This document shows, one piece after another, positions 26,613 through 35,604 of a stretch of DNA of 64,000 bases (within the stretch, counting starts at the first letter, position 1; the number at the start of each line of letters is the position of its first letter). The stretch lies in contig VGYX01000011.1 in the NCBI GenBank assembly GCA_016872835.1, positions 1 through 64,000 of the forward strand, read 5' to 3'. Under the pieces are notes generated by a model. The model was not told the DNA's origin. It did not search any database and worked only from the letters and a program-made list of their open reading frames with translations. The translations under genes and the position numbers were made by a program. This DNA comes from Planctomycetota bacterium (GTDB lineage: Bacteria; Planctomycetota; Phycisphaerae; Phycisphaerales; SM1A02).

Positions 26613-27533
26613 GTGCAGGAGCCTGATTCCCCAGCCACGCTCTCCGGGCCAGCCCCCGAGTCGCTCAGGCTCGCCGCCGCCGAGCGTCTGCTTGGGGGCC
26701 GCCGGACCGATGCCGAGTGGTTCCTGCGCCGCCTGCGCGACGAGGGCTGGCACCCCGAGGACCTCTGGTGCAGCCGCTCCACCTCCGGCCCCCTTCTGTC
26801 CGCCGCGCTGATCAGCCGGCATCCGGGCAGGACGGCCACCGTGGCGCTCTCCGCCAGCAAGGACCGCGCGCAGGCCGGAGAGGCCTCGGCCCTGCTTCGG
26901 GCGATCCAGCATGCACTGCGCCGCGAGGGCAAGGTTTCGCTGTTGCAGGGCATGGTGGCCGCTGAGGAGCCGCTGGCGGGCGAACCCTTCACCCAGGCCG
27001 GGTTTCTGGAGTTGGCGATCCTGGCCTGCATGGAGCGACCGAACAACCGAGCCGTGCCGCGGGTGGAGCCACGGCCGGGCGTGGAATTGCTGCCGGAGCG
27101 CGCGGCCGGCGATCTGGGCGCCCTGCTTCGACAGACCTACGAGGACACGCTGGATTGCCCCGGCCTGGCCGACCTGCGACGCGACGAGGACATCCTAGAG
27201 GGGCACCGCCGCGGCGGGAGTTACGACCCCGACCTGTGGACCGTGCTGCGCGTGGACGGCCGCGACGCCGGCGCCGCGCTGCTAAACCGGTTGCCCTCGA
27301 CCGGCAGCGTGGAACTGACCTATCTAGGCCTTGCCAAGTGGGTGCGAGGCAAGGGGCTGGGAACGCTGCTGCTCGACGCCGCGCTGGCGAAGGCCGCGAC
27401 CGTGCCCGAGCGCGTCGTGTCGCTGGCGGTCGACGAGCGCAACGCGCCGGCGGAACGCTTGTATCGCGCACGGTTGTTCCGAACTGTCGCGCGTCGCAGG
27501 GCTTTCGCCTTCGCGCTGAAGTCATCCACATGA
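26613..27533 (+). CDS. GNAT-family acetyltransferase (possibly duplicated fold)
   Basis: The 306-residue protein has a clear C-terminal GNAT domain: acetyl-CoA loop AKWVRGKGLGTLLLDAAL near residues 240-257 and VDERNAPAERLYRARLFRTV at the end. The N-terminal 150 residues look like a degenerate second GNAT copy (SLLQGMVAAEEPLAGEPFTQAGF), an arrangement seen in MshD-like proteins. The substrate is unknown. The GTG start at 26613 follows a TAGCCT hexamer at the 6-nt spacing. It lies just upstream of the candidate oriC. Confidence 0.85.
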   Translation: MQEPDSPATLSGPAPESLRLAAAERLLGGRRTDAEWFLRRLRDEGWHPEDLWCSRSTSGPLLSAALISRHPGRTATVALSASKDRAQAGEASALLRAIQHALRREGKVSLLQGMVAAEEPLAGEPFTQAGFLELAILACMERPNNRAVPRVEPRPGVELLPERAAGDLGALLRQTYEDTLDCPGLADLRRDEDILEGHRRGGSYDPDLWTVLRVDGRDAGAALLNRLPSTGSVELTYLGLAKWVRGKGLGTLLLDAALAKAATVPERVVSLAVDERNAPAERLYRARLFRTVARRRAFAFALKSST

Positions 27534-27893
27534 TGTGGACATCCGAGCGCTCGCTCGGTGGAGAAGATTTTCCTTCGCACGGAAGTGCCGCAGTTTCTGA
27601 TGTTTCCCACCTCACGCGCACGAAAGATCAAAGATGTCACTTGCGGTTGTGAAGATTGCGTCTATCTTCCCAACGGCCCGCGCAGGATGCGGGGTTGTTT
27701 CAAGACGGTCGTGAGGTGATCCGCGCATCGGGAACCCGGTACGCGCGGCGGTCGCGTGGCCAGACGGACTCCGAATGGATTCGAAACACTGTGGATGGGG
27801 CTCGGAACGGCCTTGCGGGCCGCGCCGCGCTGTGGACTGGTCCGGACGCTCGTCCGGATCTTCGAATGGATCCTTGCCGGAGCGACGCGCACC
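27522..27893. other. Candidate replication origin upstream of dnaA
   Basis: A roughly 360-bp gene-free stretch (27534-27893) with locally lower GC carries four DnaA-box cores (TCCACA/TGTGGA): TCATCCACA at 27522-27530, TGTGGACAT at 27534-27542 (together the 7-1-7 palindrome TCCACATGATGTGGA), TGTGGATGG at 27790-27798 and TGTGGACTG at 27831-27839. AAGAT-rich sequence lies at about 27560-27660. A perfect 8-bp hairpin (TCCGGACG/CGTCCGGA) sits at 27841-27858, 35 bp before the dnaA start. Only the first box is one mismatch from TTATCCACA, so the origin call is tentative. Confidence 0.45.
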
Positions 27894-29318
27894 GTGACTG
27901 CCACCCGAAACGCTGAGCTGCCTGCCAAGATCCGCAGGCTTCTGAACGAGCGGTTGGGCGAGCGGCGCGCGAGCGTGTGGTTCGATGGCGAAGCCCGGCT
28001 CGACGTGCGCGAAGGAAGGCTGCGCATCGAGTCACGCAGCTCGTTCGTCTCGGACTGGATCCAGCGCCACTTCCGGAGCGATCTGCAGGCCGCCGCACGC
28101 GAGACGCTGGGCAGCGAAGAGCTGCAGTGGGACGTGAGCGAGGCAGAGGCCGCCACCAGCAACCCGCGTGCACGCGTGGAGACCCCCGCACCGCACGCAC
28201 GACCCACGGGGCGCGAGCGACGGCCCGAGCATGACCGCGGACCCACGCCACGAACGCTGTCCTCGAACTGGCGGCGTCTCGACAACTTCGTCGCGGGCAC
28301 CACGAACCGGCTCGCACTCGATGCGGCGCGCCGTCTTGGCTCGGGGCCCGAGGGCGTGCGCTCCATGGTGGTGCATGGTGGCTGCGGCGTGGGCAAGACG
28401 CATCTGCTGCAGGGCATCTGCCGAGCCCGCCGAGAGCGCAACCCGCAGGCGCGCGTGCGCTACGTGCCCGCCGAGCAGTTCACGAACGAGTACATCCAGG
28501 CCGTGCGCGGCGGACAGCTTGACGCCTTCCGCGCGCGCATGCGTCGCGTGGACCTGCTCGCGATCGACGATGTGCACTTCCTGGCCGACAAGAGCGCCAC
28601 GCAGAGCGAGTTCCTGCACACGCTCGACGCGCTGGATCTGGCGGGCTCGCAGATCGCGCTGGCCAGCGACGCGCACCCGCGCCTGATCCGAAAGTTCGCG
28701 CAGACGCTGGTGAGCCGCATGCTCGCGGGCATCGTGGTGCAGGTGGAGTTGCCGGATCCGCAGACGCGCGCCGCGCTGGCCGATCGGCTCGCGCTGCAGC
28801 GCGCGATCCGGCTCTCGCCGGAAGGCCGCGACCGCATCGCCGCCCGATGCGTGGGTGGCGCACGCGAGATCGAGGGCCTTCTCACGCGCATCGACGCGCT
28901 GCGAGCCGTCACGGGCGCCGGCGGTCCCGTGGGTGCCGGCGAGGTGCAGGCGATCCTGCAGCAGGACGACGCCAATCGCGGCACGCAACCCGTGCGGCTT
29001 CCCGAGATCGTCGACGTGGTCTGCAACCGCATCGGCGTGGAGAACGAGCAGCTTCGCGCGAACGGCCGTCATCGTCGCGTCACCTTGGCGCGCGGTCTGG
29101 CGGCGTGGCTTGCGCGCGACCTGACGGCGATGAGCTTCCCCGAGATCGCGCGAGGCCTCGGTCGTGGCGCGCACTCGGCCGTGCATGGGGCCTGCGCCCG
29201 CGTGCAGGCGCTGCTGGACGCCGACGCGCGCGTGGACGCTGGCGCCATGGGCGAGATGATGGCGCGGGAACTCGTGGCGCAGCTTCGCCACGCGCTCCGC
29301 GCGGCTGCACGACCCTGA
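27894..29318 (+). CDS. dnaA: Chromosomal replication initiator DnaA
   Basis: The 474-residue AAA+ initiator has domain I (LPAKIRRLLNERLGERRASVWF, then FVSDWIQRHFRSDL), a variable Arg-rich domain II, Walker A GGCGVGKT (162-169), Walker B LLAIDD (221-226) and the domain IV helix-turn-helix ending FPEIARGLGRGAHSAVHGACA. The usual G-x-R-DHSTV signature is changed to GRGAHSAV, so the canonical Asp is Ala. GTG at 27894 is preferred since it aligns domain I; in-frame ATG 27795 would add 33 non-conserved residues. dnaN does not follow, so dnaA is solitary. Confidence 0.95.
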   Translation: MTATRNAELPAKIRRLLNERLGERRASVWFDGEARLDVREGRLRIESRSSFVSDWIQRHFRSDLQAAARETLGSEELQWDVSEAEAATSNPRARVETPAPHARPTGRERRPEHDRGPTPRTLSSNWRRLDNFVAGTTNRLALDAARRLGSGPEGVRSMVVHGGCGVGKTHLLQGICRARRERNPQARVRYVPAEQFTNEYIQAVRGGQLDAFRARMRRVDLLAIDDVHFLADKSATQSEFLHTLDALDLAGSQIALASDAHPRLIRKFAQTLVSRMLAGIVVQVELPDPQTRAALADRLALQRAIRLSPEGRDRIAARCVGGAREIEGLLTRIDALRAVTGAGGPVGAGEVQAILQQDDANRGTQPVRLPEIVDVVCNRIGVENEQLRANGRHRRVTLARGLAAWLARDLTAMSFPEIARGLGRGAHSAVHGACARVQALLDADARVDAGAMGEMMARELVAQLRHALRAAARP

Positions 29319-29349
29319 GTCGCACAAGCCCTTCGCTACACTCGCGCCC

Positions 29350-30831
29350 ATGTCCTTGGCGCGTCTCTGCTGCATCGTCGCCCTAACCGTCGCGGCTCTT
29401 TCGGCGTCTGCGCGGGCGCAGCGAGTCGACCCCGCCGACGCGGCCACGCTGGCGCTTCGCAATGCGGTGACCTTCAACCCCAACGGAACGCAGCACGCGC
29501 GACTGGTGGCGTTGCGTGCGCTGAAGGATCCGGCGATGCAGCCGATGTTCGAGGCGCTGCTGAAGGCCGACGAGGCCCCGCTTCGGCTGGATGGCCTGTT
29601 CGGCCTTGCGGAACTCGCGGGCGAGCGCGGCGTGGATCCTGACGCGCTGCGCGCGATCGGCGACGCGGCCGTTCGCACGATCGCCATTACCGAGTGTCTG
29701 GGCCTTGGCGTGCTGAAGCCCGAGGGCATCCGCAGCATCCTCGCGTGGGACGACCTGCCGGCCTATGACCGCGTGCTGCTGGTCGCCGAACTGAACCGCC
29801 AGCACGCGCCATGGGAAGTCGCGCTGCTCGGCGACGCGACGACCTCCAGCACCGCCGAGGTGGCCGGCCTCGCGGCCATGCTGGCACTGGAACGTGGCGA
29901 TGACGCACCCTGGCAGGCGCTCGGCGCAAAGCTGGCGCCACTGGATCCCGCGGACCGGAGCGACCTGCTGCGAAGACTGTGCGACGCAAGTCGCCACTAC
30001 GAACTTGTCAAGGCCATCGCGCCGCTGATGGAGGCGACCAAGGATTCGCCGGGCGCGGATCGGCTCGCGGCGATCGCCGCGGCGCTGGCGTGGGACAAGG
30101 CGCGCGGCCGCGACGCGTTGCTGGCGCTGGTGCAGTCCGATCGCAGGCCACCGAACCTCACCCAGTGCGGTCTGCTCATGCTGGCGGGCGGCGACACCCT
30201 CAAGGCCGAGGACTTCGCGCTGCTCCAGGGTGCCAACGGCATCGCGCAGACGATCGGCGCCGCCGGCGCGGCCGTCCGCTCGGGCTCCGCCGACGTTGCC
30301 CCCGCGCTCACGCGCCTGATCGCCGCGGGCAATCGTCCCGCCGCGGAATGGGCGCTGCGCGAGGCCGCGCGCCTGCCGGCGGACACGCGGCGCGAGATCC
30401 TGCTGCGCACGATCGACCGCCTCGAGTCCATCGAACAGCCCGTGATGCAGGACCAGCTGCTCGCCGCGCTCGCTGCGCGTGAATTGATCGCGACCGACGC
30501 AGCCGAACTCGCGAAGCGCGTCACGCGCCAGGGTGGCCGACCCGAGATTCCCGAGGCGATCGTGACCGCCATGTGCGACATGGGCACGCCCGAGGCCACC
30601 ACGTTCGCGCGCATGGTGCGCGGCCGCATGGCCCAGCGCGGCGAGAGCATGGCGCTGGTCAGCATCGCGAAGACGGCGGACAGCCTGACCCCTGCGGAAC
30701 AGCTGGAGCTTGCGCGCATCGGCGGTGGCGGTGGCCGCGTCGAGGAACCCATCCAGATGCAGGCCGCGTGGCTCTACCTGCGTCACGCGAAGAAGATCTC
30801 GAAGGCCCTGCCACAGCTCACCCCCCGCTGA
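29350..30831 (+). CDS. Secreted HEAT-like repeat protein
   Basis: The 493-residue exported protein has a signal peptide (MSLARLCCIVALTVAALSASARA) and a mature part made almost entirely of Ala/Leu-rich helical pairs reminiscent of HEAT repeats (RLVALRALKDPAMQPMFEAL, LRLDGLFGLAELAGERGVD). No catalytic motif is visible; a scaffold role is likely (inference). TACACT (29337-29342) ends 7 nt before the ATG. The DegT-like gene begins 3 bp after its stop, suggesting co-transcription. Confidence 0.75.
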   Translation: MSLARLCCIVALTVAALSASARAQRVDPADAATLALRNAVTFNPNGTQHARLVALRALKDPAMQPMFEALLKADEAPLRLDGLFGLAELAGERGVDPDALRAIGDAAVRTIAITECLGLGVLKPEGIRSILAWDDLPAYDRVLLVAELNRQHAPWEVALLGDATTSSTAEVAGLAAMLALERGDDAPWQALGAKLAPLDPADRSDLLRRLCDASRHYELVKAIAPLMEATKDSPGADRLAAIAAALAWDKARGRDALLALVQSDRRPPNLTQCGLLMLAGGDTLKAEDFALLQGANGIAQTIGAAGAAVRSGSADVAPALTRLIAAGNRPAAEWALREAARLPADTRREILLRTIDRLESIEQPVMQDQLLAALAARELIATDAAELAKRVTRQGGRPEIPEAIVTAMCDMGTPEATTFARMVRGRMAQRGESMALVSIAKTADSLTPAEQLELARIGGGGGRVEEPIQMQAAWLYLRHAKKISKALPQLTPR

Positions 30832-30834
30832 ACC

Positions 30835-31995
30835 ATGATCCCCCTGCACCAGCCTGCCCTTGAGCCCGAAGATTTCGACGCCGTATCCCGTTCCCTGCGA
30901 TCGGGTCGGCTCACGATGGGTCCGTCGCTGGTGGCTTTCGAGCAGGCGATGGCCCAGCGCACCCGACGACCCCATGGCGTGGGCGTGTCCAGCGGGTCGA
31001 TCGCGATGGAGATCGCGCTGAAGGCGCTCGGCATCGGCACGGGCGACGAGGTCCTGGTGAGCGCGTTTGGCTACAGCACCAACGTGAACGCCGTGCTGCA
31101 CGTTGGCGCGCGTCCGATCCTCGTCGACATCGATCCCTCCACGCTGAACATGGATCCCCACAAGGCCGAGCGTGCCGCGACGCCACGCACCCGGGCCATG
31201 CTGGTCGCCGAGACCTTCGGCAATCCGGCTGGCATGCCCGCACTGATCGCGCTGTGCTCGCGGCTTGAGGTCCCGATGGTCGAGAACGCCACCGAGGGAC
31301 TCGGCTGTGAACTGGGCACCGACAACGTCGGGCGCTTCGGCCGTCTGGCCTGCTTCGGATTCTTCACGAACCGACCCATCACCACCGGCGAGGGCGGCAT
31401 GATCGTGACGCACGACGACCATCTGGCGCGCGCCTGTCGCGCGATGCGCCATCAGGGCCGCGTGGACCGCTTCAGCTTTCCGGATCAGCCGCAGGAACTC
31501 GGTACCAAGCTGCAGCACGCCTTCGACGGCTATGACGCGCGCCTCCCCGAGATGAACGCGGCGCTCGGCCTCAGTCAGCTGCAGCGCCTCGACGCCAGCA
31601 TGCAGCGCCGCAGCGAGGTGGCCGACGCCTACGTGCGCCGCCTGGCCGGCGAACCCGACGTGATCCTGCCCGGCGTGCCCGCCGATTGCCGGATGAGCTG
31701 GAGCAGTTTCGTGATCCGTCTCTCCGATCGATTCACGAAGGACGATCGCGACTTCATCATCGACGGCATGCACCGGCTCGACATCGGTGCCGCGGACTGG
31801 TGGCCCTGCGCCGCGCTGCTGCCGCATGTGCGCCAGATCCTGGGCCATCAGCCCGGCGACTTCCCCGTGTCGGAACGGCTCGCCCAGCGCACGCTGGCGC
31901 TGCCGTTCTTCGAGCGCATCACCGACACCGACATCGACGCGGTGTGCGACGCCCTTCGGCTCCTGATGGGCCGCGTGGGCGGAGCGCGCGACTAG
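30835..31995 (+). CDS. DegT/DnrJ/EryC1-family protein lacking PLP residues
   Basis: The 386-residue protein aligns along its length with sugar aminotransferases (GVGVSSGSIAMEIALKALGI, GDEVLVSAFGYSTNVNAVLH, TTGEGGMIV, MNAALGLSQLQRLD). However, the Schiff-base lysine in the N-K-x2-T-T-G-E-G-G motif is Arg180 (codon CGA), and the aspartate that holds the PLP pyridine nitrogen (E-D-A-x) is Asn151. With both gone, normal transamination is unlikely; it may bind a nucleotide sugar without turnover or catalyse something else. It directly follows the secreted HEAT-like gene. Confidence 0.88.
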   Translation: MIPLHQPALEPEDFDAVSRSLRSGRLTMGPSLVAFEQAMAQRTRRPHGVGVSSGSIAMEIALKALGIGTGDEVLVSAFGYSTNVNAVLHVGARPILVDIDPSTLNMDPHKAERAATPRTRAMLVAETFGNPAGMPALIALCSRLEVPMVENATEGLGCELGTDNVGRFGRLACFGFFTNRPITTGEGGMIVTHDDHLARACRAMRHQGRVDRFSFPDQPQELGTKLQHAFDGYDARLPEMNAALGLSQLQRLDASMQRRSEVADAYVRRLAGEPDVILPGVPADCRMSWSSFVIRLSDRFTKDDRDFIIDGMHRLDIGAADWWPCAALLPHVRQILGHQPGDFPVSERLAQRTLALPFFERITDTDIDAVCDALRLLMGRVGGARD

Positions 31996-31999
31996 GCGC

Positions 32000-33202
32000 T
32001 CAGGCCACCTTCGCTTCGCGAGCCAGCAGGATCGCCAGCAACGCCGCACGCTCCGGCAGGCTGTCGGGCCAGAAATACTCGTCCAGCCGATGCAGGTTTC
32101 CGCCTCGCACGCCAAGGCCATCAAGCGTCGGAGGCCCTGCGTACTGGATCAGGTTGGCGTCGCTCACGCCACCGGTCGACGCCAGGCCCACGCGAAATCC
32201 AAGGTCCGCCGCCACCGCCTGCGCGCGCTCGGCCATCGCCCGGACGGCGTCGGTGCACGGCTTCGCCGGGCGATTGTGCAGGCGCTGCACGCGCACACGG
32301 GGCACCGCGTCGTCGCCACCGGTCGCAAGCGCGTCGAGCGCGGCACCAAGCTTGGCGCCCTCCGCCTCGTCGCGGTAGCGCAGGTTGCCCCACGCACGCG
32401 CGCGATCCGGAACGATGTTCGTGGCGGCGCCACCCTCCAGGGGCCCGATGTTCACGATGCGTCCGCATGTGACATCGGCCAGCGCGCCCGCCGCCACCAC
32501 CGCCGTCGCAAGCGCCTGTACGGCGCTCACACCCTTGGCGAAGTCTCGACCCGCGTGCGCGGCCCAGCCGGTCGCCTCAAGCATGAACTGACCGCTGCCA
32601 GGGCGCTCCACCACCAGGTCGCCCTCGCCCGCAGCGGGCTCGACCACGAACGCGCGGTCATGTGCGCGCGCCACCTGCTCGATGGTGCGCGCCGATCCGA
32701 AGCTGCCGCTCTCCTCGTCGGTCACGATCACCACGGTCCACGCGACCTGCGCGCCCGATGCCTCGAGCGCCTCCAGCGCGGAAAGCAGCACCTCGACGCC
32801 ACCCTTCATGTCGACTACGCCCGGCCCGACCATCGCGCCGTCCGCGCGCGGCTCCAGTCGCTGGAAGGGCCCGGCCGGATCGTGCACCGTGTCGACATGG
32901 CCGCACAGCAGCATGCGCGGACCGGTGCGGCCTTTCAGCCTGCGCGCCACCAGCGTGGCCACCCGGGCGTCGCTCGCGGGGCGCGGATCGATCCACGCGG
33001 GGCGCGCCTCGGCGGGCACCATCTCGATCTCGGCGCCAAGCGCGCGCAGACGCGTCGCGATCATCGACTGCAAACGCTCCAGTCCTTCGCGGTGGCCGTG
33101 CCCGGATGGAATCGACACCATCTCCGACACCCGCGCGATCATCGTCTCACGCGTGGCGTGCAGGCGATCGCGGATCTCCCGTTCTTTCGCGTCAAGCGCC
33201 AT
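32000..33202 (-). CDS. M20-family metallopeptidase (DapE/CPG2-like)
   Basis: The 400-residue protein has all M20 di-zinc landmarks: GHVDTVHD (first ligand and following Asp), GPGVVDMKGG (bridging Asp), TDEESGS (catalytic Glu and ligand), VVEP, and a late His in GGNLHRLDEYF. It belongs to the ArgE/DapE/glutamate carboxypeptidase family. Being translationally coupled to dapF (TGATG overlap at 33200-33204), it might act as the desuccinylase of the lysine/DAP pathway, but CPG2-type N-acyl amino acid hydrolysis is equally possible. Confidence 0.88.
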   Translation of the reverse strand: MALDAKEREIRDRLHATRETMIARVSEMVSIPSGHGHREGLERLQSMIATRLRALGAEIEMVPAEARPAWIDPRPASDARVATLVARRLKGRTGPRMLLCGHVDTVHDPAGPFQRLEPRADGAMVGPGVVDMKGGVEVLLSALEALEASGAQVAWTVVIVTDEESGSFGSARTIEQVARAHDRAFVVEPAAGEGDLVVERPGSGQFMLEATGWAAHAGRDFAKGVSAVQALATAVVAAGALADVTCGRIVNIGPLEGGAATNIVPDRARAWGNLRYRDEAEGAKLGAALDALATGGDDAVPRVRVQRLHNRPAKPCTDAVRAMAERAQAVAADLGFRVGLASTGGVSDANLIQYAGPPTLDGLGVRGGNLHRLDEYFWPDSLPERAALLAILLAREAKVA

Positions 33203-34116
33203 CAGCCCGCCTCCTTCGCAAGATCCGGCGCCAGCGCGCCCTCGGCCACGAACTCCGCGGGGCCGGTCATGCGCACGCTCGCTTCGCCGCCCTCCCACGC
33301 GATGCCCAGAACGCCCCCCAAAAGCGCGACCCGCATCGGCGAACGCGCCCGGCCCAGACGCACGGCCGCCACGCCGACGGCGCTCGCGCCCGTGCCGCAG
33401 GCCATCGTCACGCCGCTGCCACGCTCCCAGGTTCGCATGCGCAGCGAACCATCCGGCTGCGTCTGCACGACGTGCACGTTGATCCGCTCTGGAAACGACG
33501 GATGACGCTCGATGAACGGTCCCACGACCTCCAGTGGAACGGCCGCGACGTCGCGGCACCACAGGATCGCGTGCGGATTGCCCATGCTCACCAGCGACAG
33601 CGTGCCTTCCAGTCCACAGGCATGCTGCCACGCCGCGTCGATCGCGAGACCGCTCCAGAAACGCTCAGGCATGGTCCATCCGAACACGTCCGCGTCCGGC
33701 GCCACGCCCGGAAGGCGCGCGGGCACACGCGCACAGGCGGTGACCGGCGCGCCCATGTCCACCGTCGCCTCGAACGCAGGTTCGGCGCGCCACGACACGG
33801 CGAGCGTTCCACGACCGGTCTGCACACGCATGGGATTCGCCGCGCTGAGTCCGCGCTCCGCGGCGAAGCGCACCACGCAGCGGATGCCGTTGCCGCACAT
33901 CTGCGCCTCGCTTCCGTCGGCGTTGAAGATGCGCATGCGCACGTCGGCGCCCGCGTCGGACGGCCCCACCAGGATCAGCCCGTCACTGCCCACGCCGCGA
34001 TGCCGGTCGCTGACCGCGCGCGCCAGCCGTGCCGGATCAACCACGTGCTCGCGATGCGCGTCGATGTACACGTAGTCGTTGCCGAGTCCGTGCATCTTCG
34101 CGAAGCGCACGCTCAT
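33202..34116 (-). CDS. dapF: Diaminopimelate epimerase
   Basis: DapF converts LL-DAP to meso-DAP for lysine and peptidoglycan. The 304-residue enzyme has the catalytic cysteine pair in MCGNGIRC (Cys74) and MACGTGAS (Cys240), and starts MSVRFAKMHGLGNDYVYID, as usual for the family. Its ATG overlaps the TGA of the upstream lipoprotein gene by 4 bp, and its TGA overlaps the ATG of the M20 peptidase gene. Its presence indicates meso-DAP-based peptidoglycan. Confidence 0.97.
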   Translation of the reverse strand: MSVRFAKMHGLGNDYVYIDAHREHVVDPARLARAVSDRHRGVGSDGLILVGPSDAGADVRMRIFNADGSEAQMCGNGIRCVVRFAAERGLSAANPMRVQTGRGTLAVSWRAEPAFEATVDMGAPVTACARVPARLPGVAPDADVFGWTMPERFWSGLAIDAAWQHACGLEGTLSLVSMGNPHAILWCRDVAAVPLEVVGPFIERHPSFPERINVHVVQTQPDGSLRMRTWERGSGVTMACGTGASAVGVAAVRLGRARSPMRVALLGGVLGIAWEGGEASVRMTGPAEFVAEGALAPDLAKEAG

Positions 34117-35564
34117 TCCCCCGCATCCGGCCGCGCCACGCTGCCCAGGTCCACCACCACCGGACCGTGTCGGTAGTAGTCCACGTTGAGCTCGCGGCGC
34201 TTCAGGAAGGTGAACACCAGGCAGTTCGCGCGGGTGCTGTCGGCGTAGCTGAAGTCGCCGATGTGCGGCCCGGCGTAGCGCTCGTTGTCGTAGCTCTGCG
34301 CGTGAAGATGGAAGTGGAAGAGGCCGGTGTAGCCCTGGTCGAACATCGCCTGCGGCGCCTCGAAGCGCACGTCGCTTCCCTTGACCTTCGGAATGCACTC
34401 GACCAGCTCCGCCGCACCGTCGCGCTTCACCGAGAGCAGACCGCCGTACTCGGTGGAGCGATCCTCCAGATCCCGATCGGCGAGCTCGAAGAGTCGCTTG
34501 CGCACCGCCGTGTCCTCCAGCAGGTCCATCGCCAGCGTCATCGCCGCCAGATCGCCCCAACGCAGCTTGCCGCGCTGCGCGTAGAGCGTCTCCTGATGAT
34601 CGGTCATGTAGCCCTCGAGCGAGGCCATCGCGATGCGGCTGCCGTTGGCGCTGCGGCGCGCCTCCACGCGCGCGTAGAGCTCGGGCGCGCTGGCCTGCAG
34701 CAGTTCCGGCTTGCGACGCGCCGCGGCCACCGCGATCGGCAGCTCCCGGATCTCCAGCGTCTCGCGCGTCTGCGCGGGCAGCTTCGCCACCGCCTGGCGC
34801 GCCTCGTCCCAGAAGATCGCGTTGGCGGTGGTCAGCAGCGCCTGCATCCACAGGATCTCCTCGCGCGTGGTGGGCAGGATGCCCATCTCCTTGGCGCAGC
34901 GACGAAGGTCGCGCAGCAACGGATCGTCGGCCTGCGTCTCGCCGCTCGCCAGCAGGGCGACCAGCCGCTCACGCTGCCCCTGCCGCTGCAGCAGTTCCCA
35001 GCAGCGCATGCGAAGGTTGCGATCCTTCATTGGATCCGACTTCACCAGCAGGTCCACCAGCACGTCGGTCAGCTTGTCCTCGCCATGCAGCGCCACGAGC
35101 GCCTTGCGCTCCGGCCGGTCTTCGGGCCGATCGACCCAGCCCGGAAACGGCACGGCCCACGCGCGCACCAGCGTTGGGGTGAGGTCGTTCCAGCGCTCCG
35201 CGGCGATGCGCTCGCAAAGCCACTGCCGCCACGCCAGCGCGTCCAGCTTCGGCAGATTCAGCGCGAGCACATCCTTCAGTCCCTGCGCATCGCGGGCCTG
35301 CAACCGAAGGAAGGCCTGCTCGCGTACACCCTGCGTGTAGCCAGGCTGATAGATCATCTTGCGGAGTTGCTTGTCGTAGGCCTGGGCCTGCTCACCACCC
35401 GTGACTGCATCGAGCGCCTCCATCGCGGCCTCCTGCTCCGTGGGAAGCGCACCTGGGCGCGCCAGCGTGGCCAGCGGATCCTTTGGGCGCGGTGCACCAC
35501 AGGCCACGCAGGCCAGCAAGACCACGCGAATGCACCAGCCTGCCCACGCGTCGGCGCGGATCAT
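34113..35564 (-). CDS. Lipoprotein with possible JAMM-like C-terminal domain
   Basis: The 483-residue protein has a lipobox in VVLLACVACGAP and a long helical N-terminal region (about residues 30-340). The C-terminal 120 residues contain, in order, STEYGGLL near 371, GLFHFHLH near 414 and AGPHIGDFSYAD near 430. An E-x-G-G-L-L, H-x-H and distal Asp succession recalls JAMM/MPN metallopeptidases, though the spacing to the Asp is longer than usual. TAGACT on the minus strand (35571-35576) ends 6 nt before its ATG. It heads the dapF-M20 operon. Confidence 0.7.
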   Translation of the reverse strand: MIRADAWAGWCIRVVLLACVACGAPRPKDPLATLARPGALPTEQEAAMEALDAVTGGEQAQAYDKQLRKMIYQPGYTQGVREQAFLRLQARDAQGLKDVLALNLPKLDALAWRQWLCERIAAERWNDLTPTLVRAWAVPFPGWVDRPEDRPERKALVALHGEDKLTDVLVDLLVKSDPMKDRNLRMRCWELLQRQGQRERLVALLASGETQADDPLLRDLRRCAKEMGILPTTREEILWMQALLTTANAIFWDEARQAVAKLPAQTRETLEIRELPIAVAAARRKPELLQASAPELYARVEARRSANGSRIAMASLEGYMTDHQETLYAQRGKLRWGDLAAMTLAMDLLEDTAVRKRLFELADRDLEDRSTEYGGLLSVKRDGAAELVECIPKVKGSDVRFEAPQAMFDQGYTGLFHFHLHAQSYDNERYAGPHIGDFSYADSTRANCLVFTFLKRRELNVDYYRHGPVVVDLGSVARPDAGE

Positions 35565-35604
35565 GTGGCGAGTCTACGGGGATTCGGAGACCGCGCGCCG
35601 CGGC

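Noticed and set aside
27756-27893. An N-terminal extension of DnaA from GTG 27756 or ATG 27795
   Set aside because: The extra residues do not resemble DnaA domain I, which begins cleanly after GTG 27894, and the extension would cover DnaA-box-like sequence.
29383-32124. A 913-residue minus-strand open frame opposite the secreted HEAT-like and DegT-like genes
   Set aside because: Same type of antisense shadow; composition lacks normal protein features and the plus-strand genes are supported by motifs and promoters.
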